Below, piece after piece: positions 36,229-45,260 of a DNA stretch of 64,000 nt. Positions within the stretch are counted from its first letter, which is position 1, and each line of letters starts with the position of its first letter. The notes beneath the pieces were generated by a model, which ran no database searches, was not told the DNA's origin, and saw nothing but the letters and a program-made list of their open reading frames with translations. Source of the stretch: Halomonas sp. SpR1. Lineage in GTDB: Bacteria; Pseudomonadota; Gammaproteobacteria; Pseudomonadales; Halomonadaceae. The position numbers and the translations under genes are program-made. The stretch spans positions 25,689 to 89,688 of the forward strand of contig NZ_JAUAMB010000019.1 of the NCBI RefSeq assembly GCF_031010175.1, written 5' to 3'.

Positions 36229-36855
36229 CTATAACGGCTCGCCGCGGTAGTAGTGCCACAGAAACAGCGAACCCACGCTGCGCCAGGGCGCCCAGTGTTC
36301 GACTAGCTGGCGGGCCTGCTTGGGCGTGGGTTTGTCATCCATACCCTTAAGGCGGCCAAGCGCTACTCGCAGGGCAAGATCATCGGCGGGGAAAATGTCT
36401 GGGCGCTTCAGCGAGAACATCAGATAGATCTCGGCGCTCCAGCGGCCAAACCCACGCAGCTGGGTAATCGCGGCAATCGCCTCGTCGTCGCTTAGCTGCT
36501 CAAGCCCATCGGCGGTAAAGGTGCCCGCCAGTTCCGCTTCTGCCAGCCCCTTGGCGTACTCGATCTTGCGCCAGGAGAGCCCTGCATCGCGCAGCGCTTG
36601 GCCCTCTACCTCCATAACCGCTTTGGCATGCAGTTCAGGCAGCAGCGCATTGACGCGCGCCATAATCGCACGGGCGGCTTCGGTGGAGAGTTGCTGGCTA
36701 ACTATGGTACTGAAAAATGTCGCAAAATCCTGGTCGCGCTGGCGTGGGGCAGGCGCGCCTACCAATGGATAGGCGCGGGCGATATCGGGGTCTGCCTTGG
36801 CGAGTGCTGCCATGGCATGCTCGATCATATCAGAGGACGCGTTATCAGATGTCAT
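36229..36855 (-). CDS. DNA-3-methyladenine glycosylase II-like protein (HhH-GPD)
   Basis: A base-excision repair glycosylase of the helix-hairpin-helix-GPD superfamily. The hairpin LRGFGRWSAEIYLMFSL is followed by FPADDLALRVALGRL, in which the second Asp is the catalytic residue. FFSTIVSQQLSTEAARAIMA is also typical. At 208 residues it is the short AlkA type, without the N-terminal domain of E. coli AlkA. AGGAG before the ATG sets the start. It is convergent with the pirin gene. Confidence 0.9.
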   Translation of the reverse strand: MTSDNASSDMIEHAMAALAKADPDIARAYPLVGAPAPRQRDQDFATFFSTIVSQQLSTEAARAIMARVNALLPELHAKAVMEVEGQALRDAGLSWRKIEYAKGLAEAELAGTFTADGLEQLSDDEAIAAITQLRGFGRWSAEIYLMFSLKRPDIFPADDLALRVALGRLKGMDDKPTPKQARQLVEHWAPWRSVGSLFLWHYYRGEPL

Positions 36856-37189
36856 GACGGCTCCTGGCTAAAATGAGTATTTTTTTGCTCATTAATTGAG
36901 CTTTTAGCTATTTTTGAGTATTAAAATGCACATTATGTTGCCTTCCGCCCGTTGGGTCTGCAAACCGGCTAGGTGCCGCGTAACCGCCATCTGCGTGAGC
37001 GTTTGCTTTCAGGTGGATCCCCTATAGCCTGACCGCCAACCACCTTATCCAAACATTCCTGTTCAGCCCAACTTAACGATTGAGTTCGCCCGTTAACTTT
37101 TTAAACGCGGCGTGTTTCTACTTTCGTCTAATCCTGCGATCATTTGCGCCATCGTGATACCAACAGGGCGGTATCCCAAGGAGATAAGC
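36856..37189. other. Gene-free stretch between glycosylase and MFS genes
   Basis: About 330 bp between two divergent genes. The first 80 bp are AT-rich with repeats of TGAGTATT and a weak AATGAG/CTCATT inverted repeat around a T-run (about 36874-36894), and could carry promoters. Nothing else recognisable was seen. Confidence 0.4.
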
Positions 37190-38392
37190 ATGCAGGATTC
37201 GTCGTCTCAAGGGCTGGCGCGCAACCCGCGTTTGGCCGAATTTGTGTTGGCGCTGGGTGGCTTTGGAATCGGCACCAGCGAGTTCGTCATTATGGGCTTG
37301 ATGAACCGCGTGGCGGGTGATTTAGCCGTAACCGTGCCCCAAGTGGGCTATGCGATTAGCAGCTACGCCCTGGGCGTGGTAGTGGGCGCGCCGCTGATTT
37401 CGGCGCTGGCTGCGCGGGTGCCTAGGCGGACGCTATTGATCGTACTGATGCTGGTGTTTGCGGTGGGCAATATTGCCAGCGCCATGGCACCGGGATTCTG
37501 GTCATTTGTTGGCCTGCGTTTTCTGGCTGGTCTGCCCCACGGTGCCTATTTTGGCATCGCCGCGCTGGTGGCTGCGGGGGCAGTGCCGGTAGATCAACGG
37601 GCGCGGGCTATCTCCCGGGTGATGATGGGCTTAACCGTGGCGATTCTGATTGGGGCACCGTTAGGTACCTGGACGGGTAACCTGTTTGGTTGGCAGATCG
37701 CCTTTGCCGGCGTAGGGGGCATTGCGCTGCTCACCGCGCTGTTAATCCGCTTGCATGTGCCGGTTCAGCCCATTGATACCCTGGCAAGCCCCGTTCGAGA
37801 GCTGTCAGCGCTGCTTAAACAGCGGGTGCTGGTCACCCTGGCGCTCGCCTGTATTGGCTGCGGCGGTATGTTCGCTATTTTCAGCTATGTGATGCCGACT
37901 TTGACCCAGCAGGCGGGTATGAGCGAAGCGTTGGGGCCTTTGGTACTGGTGATCTTCGGGCTGGGCTCGATTGCCGGTAATTTAATTGGTGGGCGCATGG
38001 CGGATAGAAACCTGATGCGCGCCATACCGACCATTTTGCTCTGGTGTGGAGTGATCCAGGGGCTGTTTTACTTTGCGGCGAATAACGTTTGGACGGGGCT
38101 GCTGTTCGTTGGCCTGGTAGGTACCAGTATGGCGCTGGCGCCTTCGTTGCAAACCCGCTTAATGGATGTGGCCGAAGATGCTCAAACCATGGCGGCCTCG
38201 CTGAATCATGCGGCCTTCAACGGTGCCAACGCGTTAGGAGCGTGGCTGGCCGGGCTTGCGATCAGCGCTGGCTTTAGTTGGTCAAGTACGGGACTAGTCG
38301 GCGCTGGTTTGGCGCTCTGCGGCTTGGTGATTTTTGCCGCTGGGCGCTGGCTGGAAAAGCGGACTGATGGGGCATTAGTTCATAACACTTAA
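37190..38392 (+). CDS. Major facilitator superfamily drug-efflux-type transporter
   Basis: A 12-helix MFS protein of the DHA1 type (AraJ/YdhP/SotB-like). Features are FGIGTSEFVIMGLMNRVAGD at the first helix, the motif A region VPRRTLLIVLM, LAGLPHGAYFGIAALVA, and the second-half loop GGRMADRNLMRAIP. AAGGAG seven bases before ATG 37190 fixes the start; an upstream ATG at 37112 in the same frame lacks one. The substrate is unknown; arabinose-like sugars or drugs are common in the family. Confidence 0.88.
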   Translation: MQDSSSQGLARNPRLAEFVLALGGFGIGTSEFVIMGLMNRVAGDLAVTVPQVGYAISSYALGVVVGAPLISALAARVPRRTLLIVLMLVFAVGNIASAMAPGFWSFVGLRFLAGLPHGAYFGIAALVAAGAVPVDQRARAISRVMMGLTVAILIGAPLGTWTGNLFGWQIAFAGVGGIALLTALLIRLHVPVQPIDTLASPVRELSALLKQRVLVTLALACIGCGGMFAIFSYVMPTLTQQAGMSEALGPLVLVIFGLGSIAGNLIGGRMADRNLMRAIPTILLWCGVIQGLFYFAANNVWTGLLFVGLVGTSMALAPSLQTRLMDVAEDAQTMAASLNHAAFNGANALGAWLAGLAISAGFSWSSTGLVGAGLALCGLVIFAAGRWLEKRTDGALVHNT

Positions 38393-38482
38393 CCTTCTTA
38401 TTGATAGGGCCGCGGACGGCTAAGTGGCAAAGTTGGTAAATCCTTTCTAGTGTGTAAGGTGAATACCCATAAGGAGATGACC

Positions 38483-38734
38483 ATGCATACTCAGGAATCG
38501 AAAACGCCACGTATTCTAGCCCTAAGCGCAATTGTTGCATTAACAGTAGGTTTAGCGGGCTGCGGCTCCACCACCGGTGAGCGCGCTACAAGCGGTGCTG
38601 GCGTAGGCGCAGCAGTAGGCGCCGGTGCCGCCGCCGCGACGGGAGGTAGTGTTACCCAGGGCGCGGTTATTGGGGGTGGTGTTGGCGCTGCAACCGGTGC
38701 TGCTACAGATGAAGATGATATTAGCCTCGATTAA
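38483..38734 (+). CDS. Small glycine-zipper lipoprotein
   Basis: An 83-residue lipoprotein. The N-terminal signal ends in the lipobox VGLAGC, so the Cys is probably lipidated. The mature part is a glycine/alanine-rich zipper (GAGVGAAVGAGAAAATGG and GAVIGGGVGAATGAA) ending in the acidic tail DEDDISLD. Asp is not at position +2 after the Cys, consistent with outer-membrane sorting. AAGGAG seven bases before ATG 38483 favours this start over 38450 or 38477. Role unknown; similar proteins are often stress-related. Confidence 0.8.
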   Translation: MHTQESKTPRILALSAIVALTVGLAGCGSTTGERATSGAGVGAAVGAGAAAATGGSVTQGAVIGGGVGAATGAATDEDDISLD

Positions 38735-38750
38735 GCGCAGATAACGCCCT

Positions 38751-39446
38751 TTAGCGGCACAGCCGAAACCCGCGCATGCCCATATGAAAGTGATCGGCAT
38801 GCGCGGCGTTGTAGTCAGGCCCTAGCACGTTGCCAAAGGTATCGCAGGCGCCATCACGGGCGGCGCGTAAAAACTCTCCCACCTCACCGTCATCATCCCA
38901 ATTGTTGATCAGAGTAATGCGCTGCCCATTCTCAAATTGAAACCCCGTTACATCCAGCGCTTCGGCGGTGGCGTGTTCACTGCGCCTGCCGGTTTCGCGG
39001 CCGTAAACGTTACGGCAGGCAAAGCTGCCCACGTGATTAACCTGGCTAACCCGGCTGCCCATAATCTCCTCGGCGGCAGGCTGTAACGCATGGCGCTCAT
39101 ACATGACCCAGGCCAGTGCCAACGGGCAGGAGGCCACGAAGCTTTGGTTGAACGCAACATCGCTAGAGTGCATACGCACAACATTAGTGAGAGGGCAGCT
39201 TGCCGTGGGGGCGTAATCGGCTAACGATGTGTAGCGCAACTTACCTTCAGGCGCGGTATCCAAAGCAGCTAGACAGCCATTGCGATCATCCGCCAAGCGG
39301 CTTAGCTTAAGCTGCGTAACCGGCGTGATAGGGTCATCAATATGCAGCGGTGCCCAAGGCGCCCAGTGGCGGGGGATTTCTATCAGGCCTTTTTGCAGGG
39401 CCACGCCCAGTGCAATGAGACCTAAAATTAATAGCGTACTGCGCAT
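38751..39446 (-). CDS. Extensin-like family protein (extensin_2 domain)
   Basis: A short hydrophobic N-terminus (MRSTLLILGLIALGVALQ) suggests export or anchoring. The rest matches the bacterial extensin-like C-terminal domain: SCPLTNVVRMHSSDVAFNQS, NHVGSFACRNVYG, SEHATAEALDVTGF and HADHFHMGMRGFRLC, with conserved Cys and His pairs. The SEHATAEALDV and DHFHMG motifs resemble D,D-carboxypeptidase-like metallopeptidases, so a cell-wall role is possible. GGGAGG before ATG 39446 sets the start. Confidence 0.85.
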   Translation of the reverse strand: MRSTLLILGLIALGVALQKGLIEIPRHWAPWAPLHIDDPITPVTQLKLSRLADDRNGCLAALDTAPEGKLRYTSLADYAPTASCPLTNVVRMHSSDVAFNQSFVASCPLALAWVMYERHALQPAAEEIMGSRVSQVNHVGSFACRNVYGRETGRRSEHATAEALDVTGFQFENGQRITLINNWDDDGEVGEFLRAARDGACDTFGNVLGPDYNAAHADHFHMGMRGFRLCR

Positions 39447-39579
39447 GCCTACCTCCCTGTATGTCACCACCAACGCTACAGTCGTCGCGCAGGGTGTGCG
39501 ATACTGCGCAGCCTTGCTGCTCTGCTGCAGTCGCGCTACTTGTTTTTGCTACTTTTATCCGCTACTTATTTTTCGCTAA

Positions 39580-40230
<651 letters not shown>

Positions 40231-40349
40231 TCTATCTGGTTCTACCGTGTTTTTAAATACGGCTTTAAATGCGTTTTTTCCGCTGGGTCGATGCCGTTTG
40301 CAACTTTTTAATGGCGTCGGCCCGGTTCCGTCATAACAGGAAGGCTCCC

Positions 40350-40607
40350 ATGGCTCGCGTAACTGTTGAAGATTGTCTTGAAAATGTTGAAAACCGTTTC
40401 AAGCTGGTAATGATTTCCACCCAGCGTGCTCGACAGCTGGCGCGCGGCTCCCGCGATGCTCTGCTACCCTGGGAAAACGATAAACCCACGGTGATGGCGC
40501 TGCGTGAAATTGCCGCAGGCCTGGTCGATCACACTGTGCTCGACGAGCCCGTTGAAGCCGCTGTTCGTCCGCGCCCGGCTATGGCGCCTACTCATATCGA
40601 CGACTAA
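40350..40607 (+). CDS. rpoZ: RNA polymerase omega subunit
   Basis: The omega subunit helps assemble RNA polymerase and mediates the ppGpp response. ATG 40350, with AGGAAGG upstream, gives [20 protein letters not shown], the classical start; the longer frame from 40269 has no support. [20 protein letters not shown] and [11 protein letters not shown] are also conserved. 85 residues. It lies between gmk and spoT. Confidence 0.97.
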   Translation: MARVTVEDCLENVENRFKLVMISTQRARQLARGSRDALLPWENDKPTVMALREIAAGLVDHTVLDEPVEAAVRPRPAMAPTHIDD

Positions 40608-40639
40608 CGTTTTCAACGACACCGATAGAGGCGCGGTAG

Positions 40640-42787
40640 ATGTTCACCATTGATGACCTGGCCGATAGACTCGGCGGCTATTTACCCCCGGATGAAATCC
40701 AGCAGGTCAAACGCGCCTTTTACTACGCTGAGCAGGCCCATGACGGCCAGCGTCGGCGTTCCGGTGAGCCCTACGTTACCCACCCGCTCGCGGTAGCGAA
40801 TATTCTCGCCAATATGCACATGGATCATCAAAGCCTGATGGCCGCCATGCTGCACGACGTTATCGAAGACACCGGCGTTTCCAAAAAAGCCCTGGAGTCT
40901 CAGTTTGGTAAACCGGTAGCCGAACTGGTGGATGGGGTCTCCAAACTTACCCAGATCACCTTTGAAGACAAAGCCGTTGCCCAGGCGGAAAACTTTCAGA
41001 AGATGGTGCTGGCGATGTCGCGGGATATTCGCGTCATCATCGTTAAGCTGGCCGACCGGCTGCATAATATGCGCACTCTGGGCGCCTTGCGCCCTGATAA
41101 GAAGCGCCGCATCGCCCGCGAAACCCTGGAAATTTACGCCCGTATTGCCGGGCGTCTGGGTATCAATACGATTCGTATCGAGCTTGAGGATCTCTCCTTT
41201 CAAGCGATTCACCCTATGCGCGCGGAGCGTATCAAACGCGCCGTTGCCAGTGCGAGGGGACACCGGCGCAGCGCTATGCGCGAAATACAGTCATCGCTGC
41301 AAAAAAGCCTGGATGACGACGCACTCAACGGTACGGTGGTAGGACGCCAAAAGCATCTGCTGTCGATCTATAAAAAGATGCGCGACCAGCGTAAGCCCTT
41401 TGCCGAAATTATGGACGTGTTTGGTTTTCGCATCATTACCGAAGATGTGGCCAGCTGCTACCGTATTCTGGGCGTGGTGCATAACCTCTATAAACCGGTG
41501 CCAGGGCGCTTTAAAGACTATATTGCGATCCCCAAAGCCAACGGTTACCAGAGCCTGCATACCACCCTGTTTGGCTCTCGCGGTATGCCCATTGAAGTGC
41601 AGATACGCACCCGCGAAATGGAAGCGATGGCCAATAACGGCATTGCCGCCCACTGGCTTTATAAAGCAGGGCAGACTTCGCACCCGATTGCCGAGGGCAG
41701 CCATGCTCGCGCCCGTGCTTGGGTGAAAGGGCTGCTGGAAATGCAGCGTCATGCCGGCGACTCGCTGGAGTTTATCGAACACGTTAAAAACGACCTGTTT
41801 CCTGACGATATCTACGTGTTTACGCCTAAAGGCGACATTATGGAGCTCCCCCAGGGCGCTACTGTGATCGACTTCGCCTACACCGTGCACACGGATATCG
41901 GTAATAACTGCATCGCCTGCCGTATTGATCGCCACTTGGCGCCGCTTTCGACGCGCTTAGAGAGCGGCCAGACACTGGAAATTATTACGGCCCCTGGAGC
42001 TAAGCCAAATCTTGCTTGGCTTAACTTTGTGACCACGGCCAAGGCGCGTTCAGCGATTCGTCATGCGCTGAAGTATCAGCAGCAGACCGAAGCGGTCATG
42101 TTAGGGCGGCGCTTGCTCAATAAAGCGCTGGCGCCATTTGATACCAGTCTGGAAGAGCTGGATGAGAGTGTCCTCAAGCGGGCCTTCAAAGAGCTGGATG
42201 TGACTTCCGAAGAGGCACTATTGGAGTCGCTCGGGCTGGGTAACCGCATGACCCACGTAGTGGCTCGCCGCTTGGTGGATGCAGCCCATGGTGATCAGAC
42301 CTATGAGCCTCCAGTAGGCGTTGACGGTAGCAAAGCCGTGATGATCAGCGGCAGCGAAGGCATGGTGATTAACTTTGCGCGCTGCTGCCATCCGCTGCCG
42401 GGCGATCCGGTGGTTGGCCACCTTTCCACGGGTAAAGGCTTGGTGGTGCATCGCGCCGAGTGTAAAAACGTGGTGGATAAGAACTTCGCCGATAAAAACG
42501 ATCCAGATAAGCTCTTCGCGCTGGAGTGGTCGGATACCATTGATGAAGACTTCCCGGTTGCGCTGCGCATAGAAATTGAGAGCCGGAGGGGGCTGGTCGC
42601 GGAGCTTGCCGGGCTAGTTACCGATGCGGATGCCAACATTGAACGGATTGGCATTGAAGAGCGCGATGCCCACCTTTCCACCGTTAACCTGACGCTTTCG
42701 GTGAAAGGCCGCGTGCACTTGGCACGCATCATTAAACGCATCCGTAATCTTCCCAACGTTGGCAAGATAACCCGACTCGCCAATTAA
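40640..42787 (+). CDS. spoT: Bifunctional (p)ppGpp synthetase/hydrolase SpoT
   Basis: Controls the stringent-response alarmone (p)ppGpp. The N-terminal HD hydrolase domain has RRSGEPYVTHPLAVA and HDVIEDTGVS, so hydrolysis should be active. The synthetase domain has GRFKDYIAIPKANGYQSLHT. A TGS domain (DIYVFTPKGDIMELPQGATV), a zinc-finger-like segment (FARCCHPLPGD) and a C-terminal ACT domain follow. At 715 residues it is the size of E. coli SpoT (702). The synthetase catalytic patch was not assessed for activity. Confidence 0.96.
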   Translation: MFTIDDLADRLGGYLPPDEIQQVKRAFYYAEQAHDGQRRRSGEPYVTHPLAVANILANMHMDHQSLMAAMLHDVIEDTGVSKKALESQFGKPVAELVDGVSKLTQITFEDKAVAQAENFQKMVLAMSRDIRVIIVKLADRLHNMRTLGALRPDKKRRIARETLEIYARIAGRLGINTIRIELEDLSFQAIHPMRAERIKRAVASARGHRRSAMREIQSSLQKSLDDDALNGTVVGRQKHLLSIYKKMRDQRKPFAEIMDVFGFRIITEDVASCYRILGVVHNLYKPVPGRFKDYIAIPKANGYQSLHTTLFGSRGMPIEVQIRTREMEAMANNGIAAHWLYKAGQTSHPIAEGSHARARAWVKGLLEMQRHAGDSLEFIEHVKNDLFPDDIYVFTPKGDIMELPQGATVIDFAYTVHTDIGNNCIACRIDRHLAPLSTRLESGQTLEIITAPGAKPNLAWLNFVTTAKARSAIRHALKYQQQTEAVMLGRRLLNKALAPFDTSLEELDESVLKRAFKELDVTSEEALLESLGLGNRMTHVVARRLVDAAHGDQTYEPPVGVDGSKAVMISGSEGMVINFARCCHPLPGDPVVGHLSTGKGLVVHRAECKNVVDKNFADKNDPDKLFALEWSDTIDEDFPVALRIEIESRRGLVAELAGLVTDADANIERIGIEERDAHLSTVNLTLSVKGRVHLARIIKRIRNLPNVGKITRLAN

Positions 42788-42804
42788 CGGCGACTATTAC
42801 GATA

Positions 42805-42822
42805 TGCCGATAAAAATCGGCA
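42805..42822 (+). terminator. Hairpin between spoT and ridA, possible weak terminator
   Basis: TGCCGAT-AAAA-ATCGGCA is a perfect 7-bp stem with a 4-base loop. A TTTTT run follows only after about 10 bases, so termination would be weak; it may be an attenuator or a processing site. Confidence 0.4.
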
Positions 42823-42884
42823 GTGATCGCTATTTTTCAGCATTAAATAATTAAGTATTGTCTACTACAGGAGCGAACCAACGT

Positions 42885-43274
42885 ATGAGCAATAAGGCTG
42901 TTATCAACACCAGCAAAGCCCCCGCGGCTATCGGCCCTTACTCCCAGGCCATTAAAGCGGGCAACACGGTGTATCTTTCCGGCCAAATTCCGCTGGATCC
43001 CGCGACCATGGCGATTGTCTCTGAAGATTTTGAAGCCCAGGCGCGCCAAGTCTTCACCAACCTGCAGGCAGTGTGTGAAGAAGCGGCGGGGTCACTCAGC
43101 GATATCGTTAAGCTGAACCTGTATCTGGTGGACTTGGATAACTTTGCGATTGTTAACCAAGTCATGGAAGAGTTCTTCACCGCTCCTTTCCCCGCCCGCG
43201 CCGCCGTTGGCGTCAAAGCGCTGCCCAAAGGCAGCCAGGTGGAAGCGGAAGCGGTGATGGTTATCGGTGACTAG
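42885..43274 (+). CDS. ridA: RidA family enamine/imine deaminase
   Basis: RidA removes reactive 2-aminoacrylate-type enamines formed by PLP enzymes. The protein shows [28 protein letters not shown], the conserved Arg in [19 protein letters not shown] and a final [12 protein letters not shown] 42885 is chosen because [20 protein letters not shown] matches the usual start; a TTG-initiated longer frame from 42858 has no support. 129 residues. It follows spoT, as in Pseudomonas. Confidence 0.95.
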   Translation: MSNKAVINTSKAPAAIGPYSQAIKAGNTVYLSGQIPLDPATMAIVSEDFEAQARQVFTNLQAVCEEAAGSLSDIVKLNLYLVDLDNFAIVNQVMEEFFTAPFPARAAVGVKALPKGSQVEAEAVMVIGD

Positions 43275-43280
43275 CTCGCT

Positions 43281-44162
43281 CTAGACTTTATTTAGCGCTA
43301 GAAAGCCGCCCTCTTTTAGTACCTGTGCATAACCTTCGCGGTAGCTGGGGAATCGGAACTGATAGCCAGTGCTCAATATGCGCTGGTTATCGCAACGCTT
43401 GCTAGTGCGTCGGCGTAAAGGGGACTGCATGGTCTCGGTGGCCTCTACGTTAAGCTGCTCTGCCAGCCACATCATGACGTTGTGCATGGTGACCGGCTCG
43501 CAATCGCTACCCAGGTAGATATCTGCCAGCGTCTCACCACTTTCTTGGTAGCGAATCAGGTGGGCAAGAATGCCGGTACAATCGTCGCGATGGATGCGGT
43601 TGGAGTACACCACCGGGGTGATCGCAGCCACACGACCTTCAGCCACCTGATGAATCAGCCGGTCGCGGCCTGGGCCGTAAATGCCGGAAAAACGCACCAC
43701 TGTGCCGGGTAGCGCATGATTGATTAGCGCCTGCTCGGCTTCGCACATTAGCGTGCCAGAGAAGCTGGTCGAATCGGGCGGGGTCTCTTCGTTGACCACT
43801 TCGCCTTCCTGCTGGCCGTGTACGCTGGTTGATGAGACAAAAAACACCCGACGCGGCGGCGTTTTGTGCTGCTCCATCACGCTCAGCACGCGCTGTAAGC
43901 CGTCAGGGTAAGCGCTTTGATAGGCGCTCTCTTCGAAACGGTCAGCGCTGACGGTATACACCACATAGTCAGCCTGGGGCAGGCTTTTGGCATCGGCGTC
44001 TTCAAGATCGTTTAAATCCAGCTTCAGCGGTTTGATACCGGTGCCTTTTAGGGCTTCCACGTTGCGACGTAAGCCAATCACCTGGTGTCCTTCCTCAAGC
44101 AGTTCGCGCCCAAGGTTGATCCCAATATCGCCACAGCCGATAATCAGTACGGTTAGCTTCAC
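43281..44162 (-). CDS. SDR-type NAD(P)-binding epimerase/reductase (YeeZ-like)
   Basis: An extended/atypical short-chain dehydrogenase. The nucleotide-binding motif is VLIIGCGDIGINLGRELLEE, with LRR after the second strand. VFFVSSTSVHGQQEGEVVNE and VVRFSGIYGPGRDRLI are typical of YeeZ-like proteins. The usual YxxxK catalytic pair is not evident (the Tyr position is in GTLMCEAEQAL), so it may not be a classical dehydrogenase. It is convergent with ridA, with the stops 6 bp apart. Confidence 0.78.
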   Translation of the reverse strand: MKLTVLIIGCGDIGINLGRELLEEGHQVIGLRRNVEALKGTGIKPLKLDLNDLEDADAKSLPQADYVVYTVSADRFEESAYQSAYPDGLQRVLSVMEQHKTPPRRVFFVSSTSVHGQQEGEVVNEETPPDSTSFSGTLMCEAEQALINHALPGTVVRFSGIYGPGRDRLIHQVAEGRVAAITPVVYSNRIHRDDCTGILAHLIRYQESGETLADIYLGSDCEPVTMHNVMMWLAEQLNVEATETMQSPLRRRTSKRCDNQRILSTGYQFRFPSYREGYAQVLKEGGFLALNKV

Positions 44163-44330
44163 CGTGCTTACTCCTCTTGATTAATATTCCCTATTAGATG
44201 CAAAGTCTCTACCAAATATGCGATTGTCGGATGAGAAGACCGACGGCAGAGCTTGCTTGTCCTTTTCCATCCCGCTGACTGTCACTATGTTAGTCACACG
44301 CTGCTACGAGAGGATGCCACTGGCACCGCT

Positions 44331-45260
44331 ATGACTTTAACAGAACTTCGCTACATCGTAACCCTTGCCCAGGAGCGTCACTTTGGCCGCGCGGCAGAAC
44401 GCTGCCACGTTTCGCAGCCTACGCTCTCGGTGGCGGTGAAAAAGCTGGAAGAAGAGCTCGAAACACCGCTATTTGAGCGCTCCAAGTCCACCGTGCAGGT
44501 TACCCCGCTGGGTGAAAAAATCGTTGCCCAGGCCCAGCGTGTGCTGGAGCAGAGCAGCCTGATTTTTCAGCTCGCCAGCGCGGGTAAAGATCAGTTGGCC
44601 AACCCGCTGCGCATTGGGGCGATTTATACCATTGGGCCCTACCTGTTTCCCCATCTAGTGCCAGCCCTGGCTAACGCGGCACCGCAAATGCCGCTGTATA
44701 TTGAAGAGGGTATGACCGGCACGCTGCGCGCCAAGCTGAGAAGCGGTGAGCTGGATGTGATTATTGTCGCCCTTCCGTTTACTGAAACTGATGTGGTGAC
44801 CAAGCCGATTTACGATGAAGCCTTTGAAGTGCTCATCCCCGCCAATCACCCCTGGGTCGAGCGGGAGGCGATCAATAAAGAGGACTTACTCGAAGAGCGC
44901 CTGTTGCTGCTTGGCGAAGGTCACTGTTTCCGCGATCAAATTTTGGAAGCCTGCCCAGCGATTACCCAAAAGCTCAACAGCCCCAACAATACGCTGATCG
45001 CCGAAGGCGGGTCGCTGGAAACCATTCGCCATATGGTGGCTTCCCGGTTAGGCATCACCGTATTGCCGCAGTCTGCGTTGGGTACCGACCAGTATGAAAA
45101 TGCCATGCTGGTCAGTCGGCCCTTTGTTGAGCCAGCACCCTCGCGCACTGTGGCGATTGCCTGGCGGGCGAGCTTTCCCCGGCCCAAAGCTATTGAGGCA
45201 CTCATCCAGGCGATCAGCCACTGCCGTCAACCTGCCAAAGCCGTGAAAAGCGCCCCATGA
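44331..45260 (+). CDS. oxyR: Hydrogen-peroxide-sensing transcription factor OxyR
   Basis: A LysR-type regulator. The HTH reads RHFGRAAERCHVSQPTLSVA and KKLEEELETPLFERSKS follows. The sensing cysteines are Cys199 and Cys208 in LLGEGHCFRDQILEACP, at the same numbers as in E. coli OxyR, so it should form the regulatory disulfide. ATG 44331 (MTLTELRYIVTLAQERHFG) is the family start. It is followed by recG with an ATGA overlap, the same pairing as in Pseudomonas. Confidence 0.95.
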   Translation: MTLTELRYIVTLAQERHFGRAAERCHVSQPTLSVAVKKLEEELETPLFERSKSTVQVTPLGEKIVAQAQRVLEQSSLIFQLASAGKDQLANPLRIGAIYTIGPYLFPHLVPALANAAPQMPLYIEEGMTGTLRAKLRSGELDVIIVALPFTETDVVTKPIYDEAFEVLIPANHPWVEREAINKEDLLEERLLLLGEGHCFRDQILEACPAITQKLNSPNNTLIAEGGSLETIRHMVASRLGITVLPQSALGTDQYENAMLVSRPFVEPAPSRTVAIAWRASFPRPKAIEALIQAISHCRQPAKAVKSAP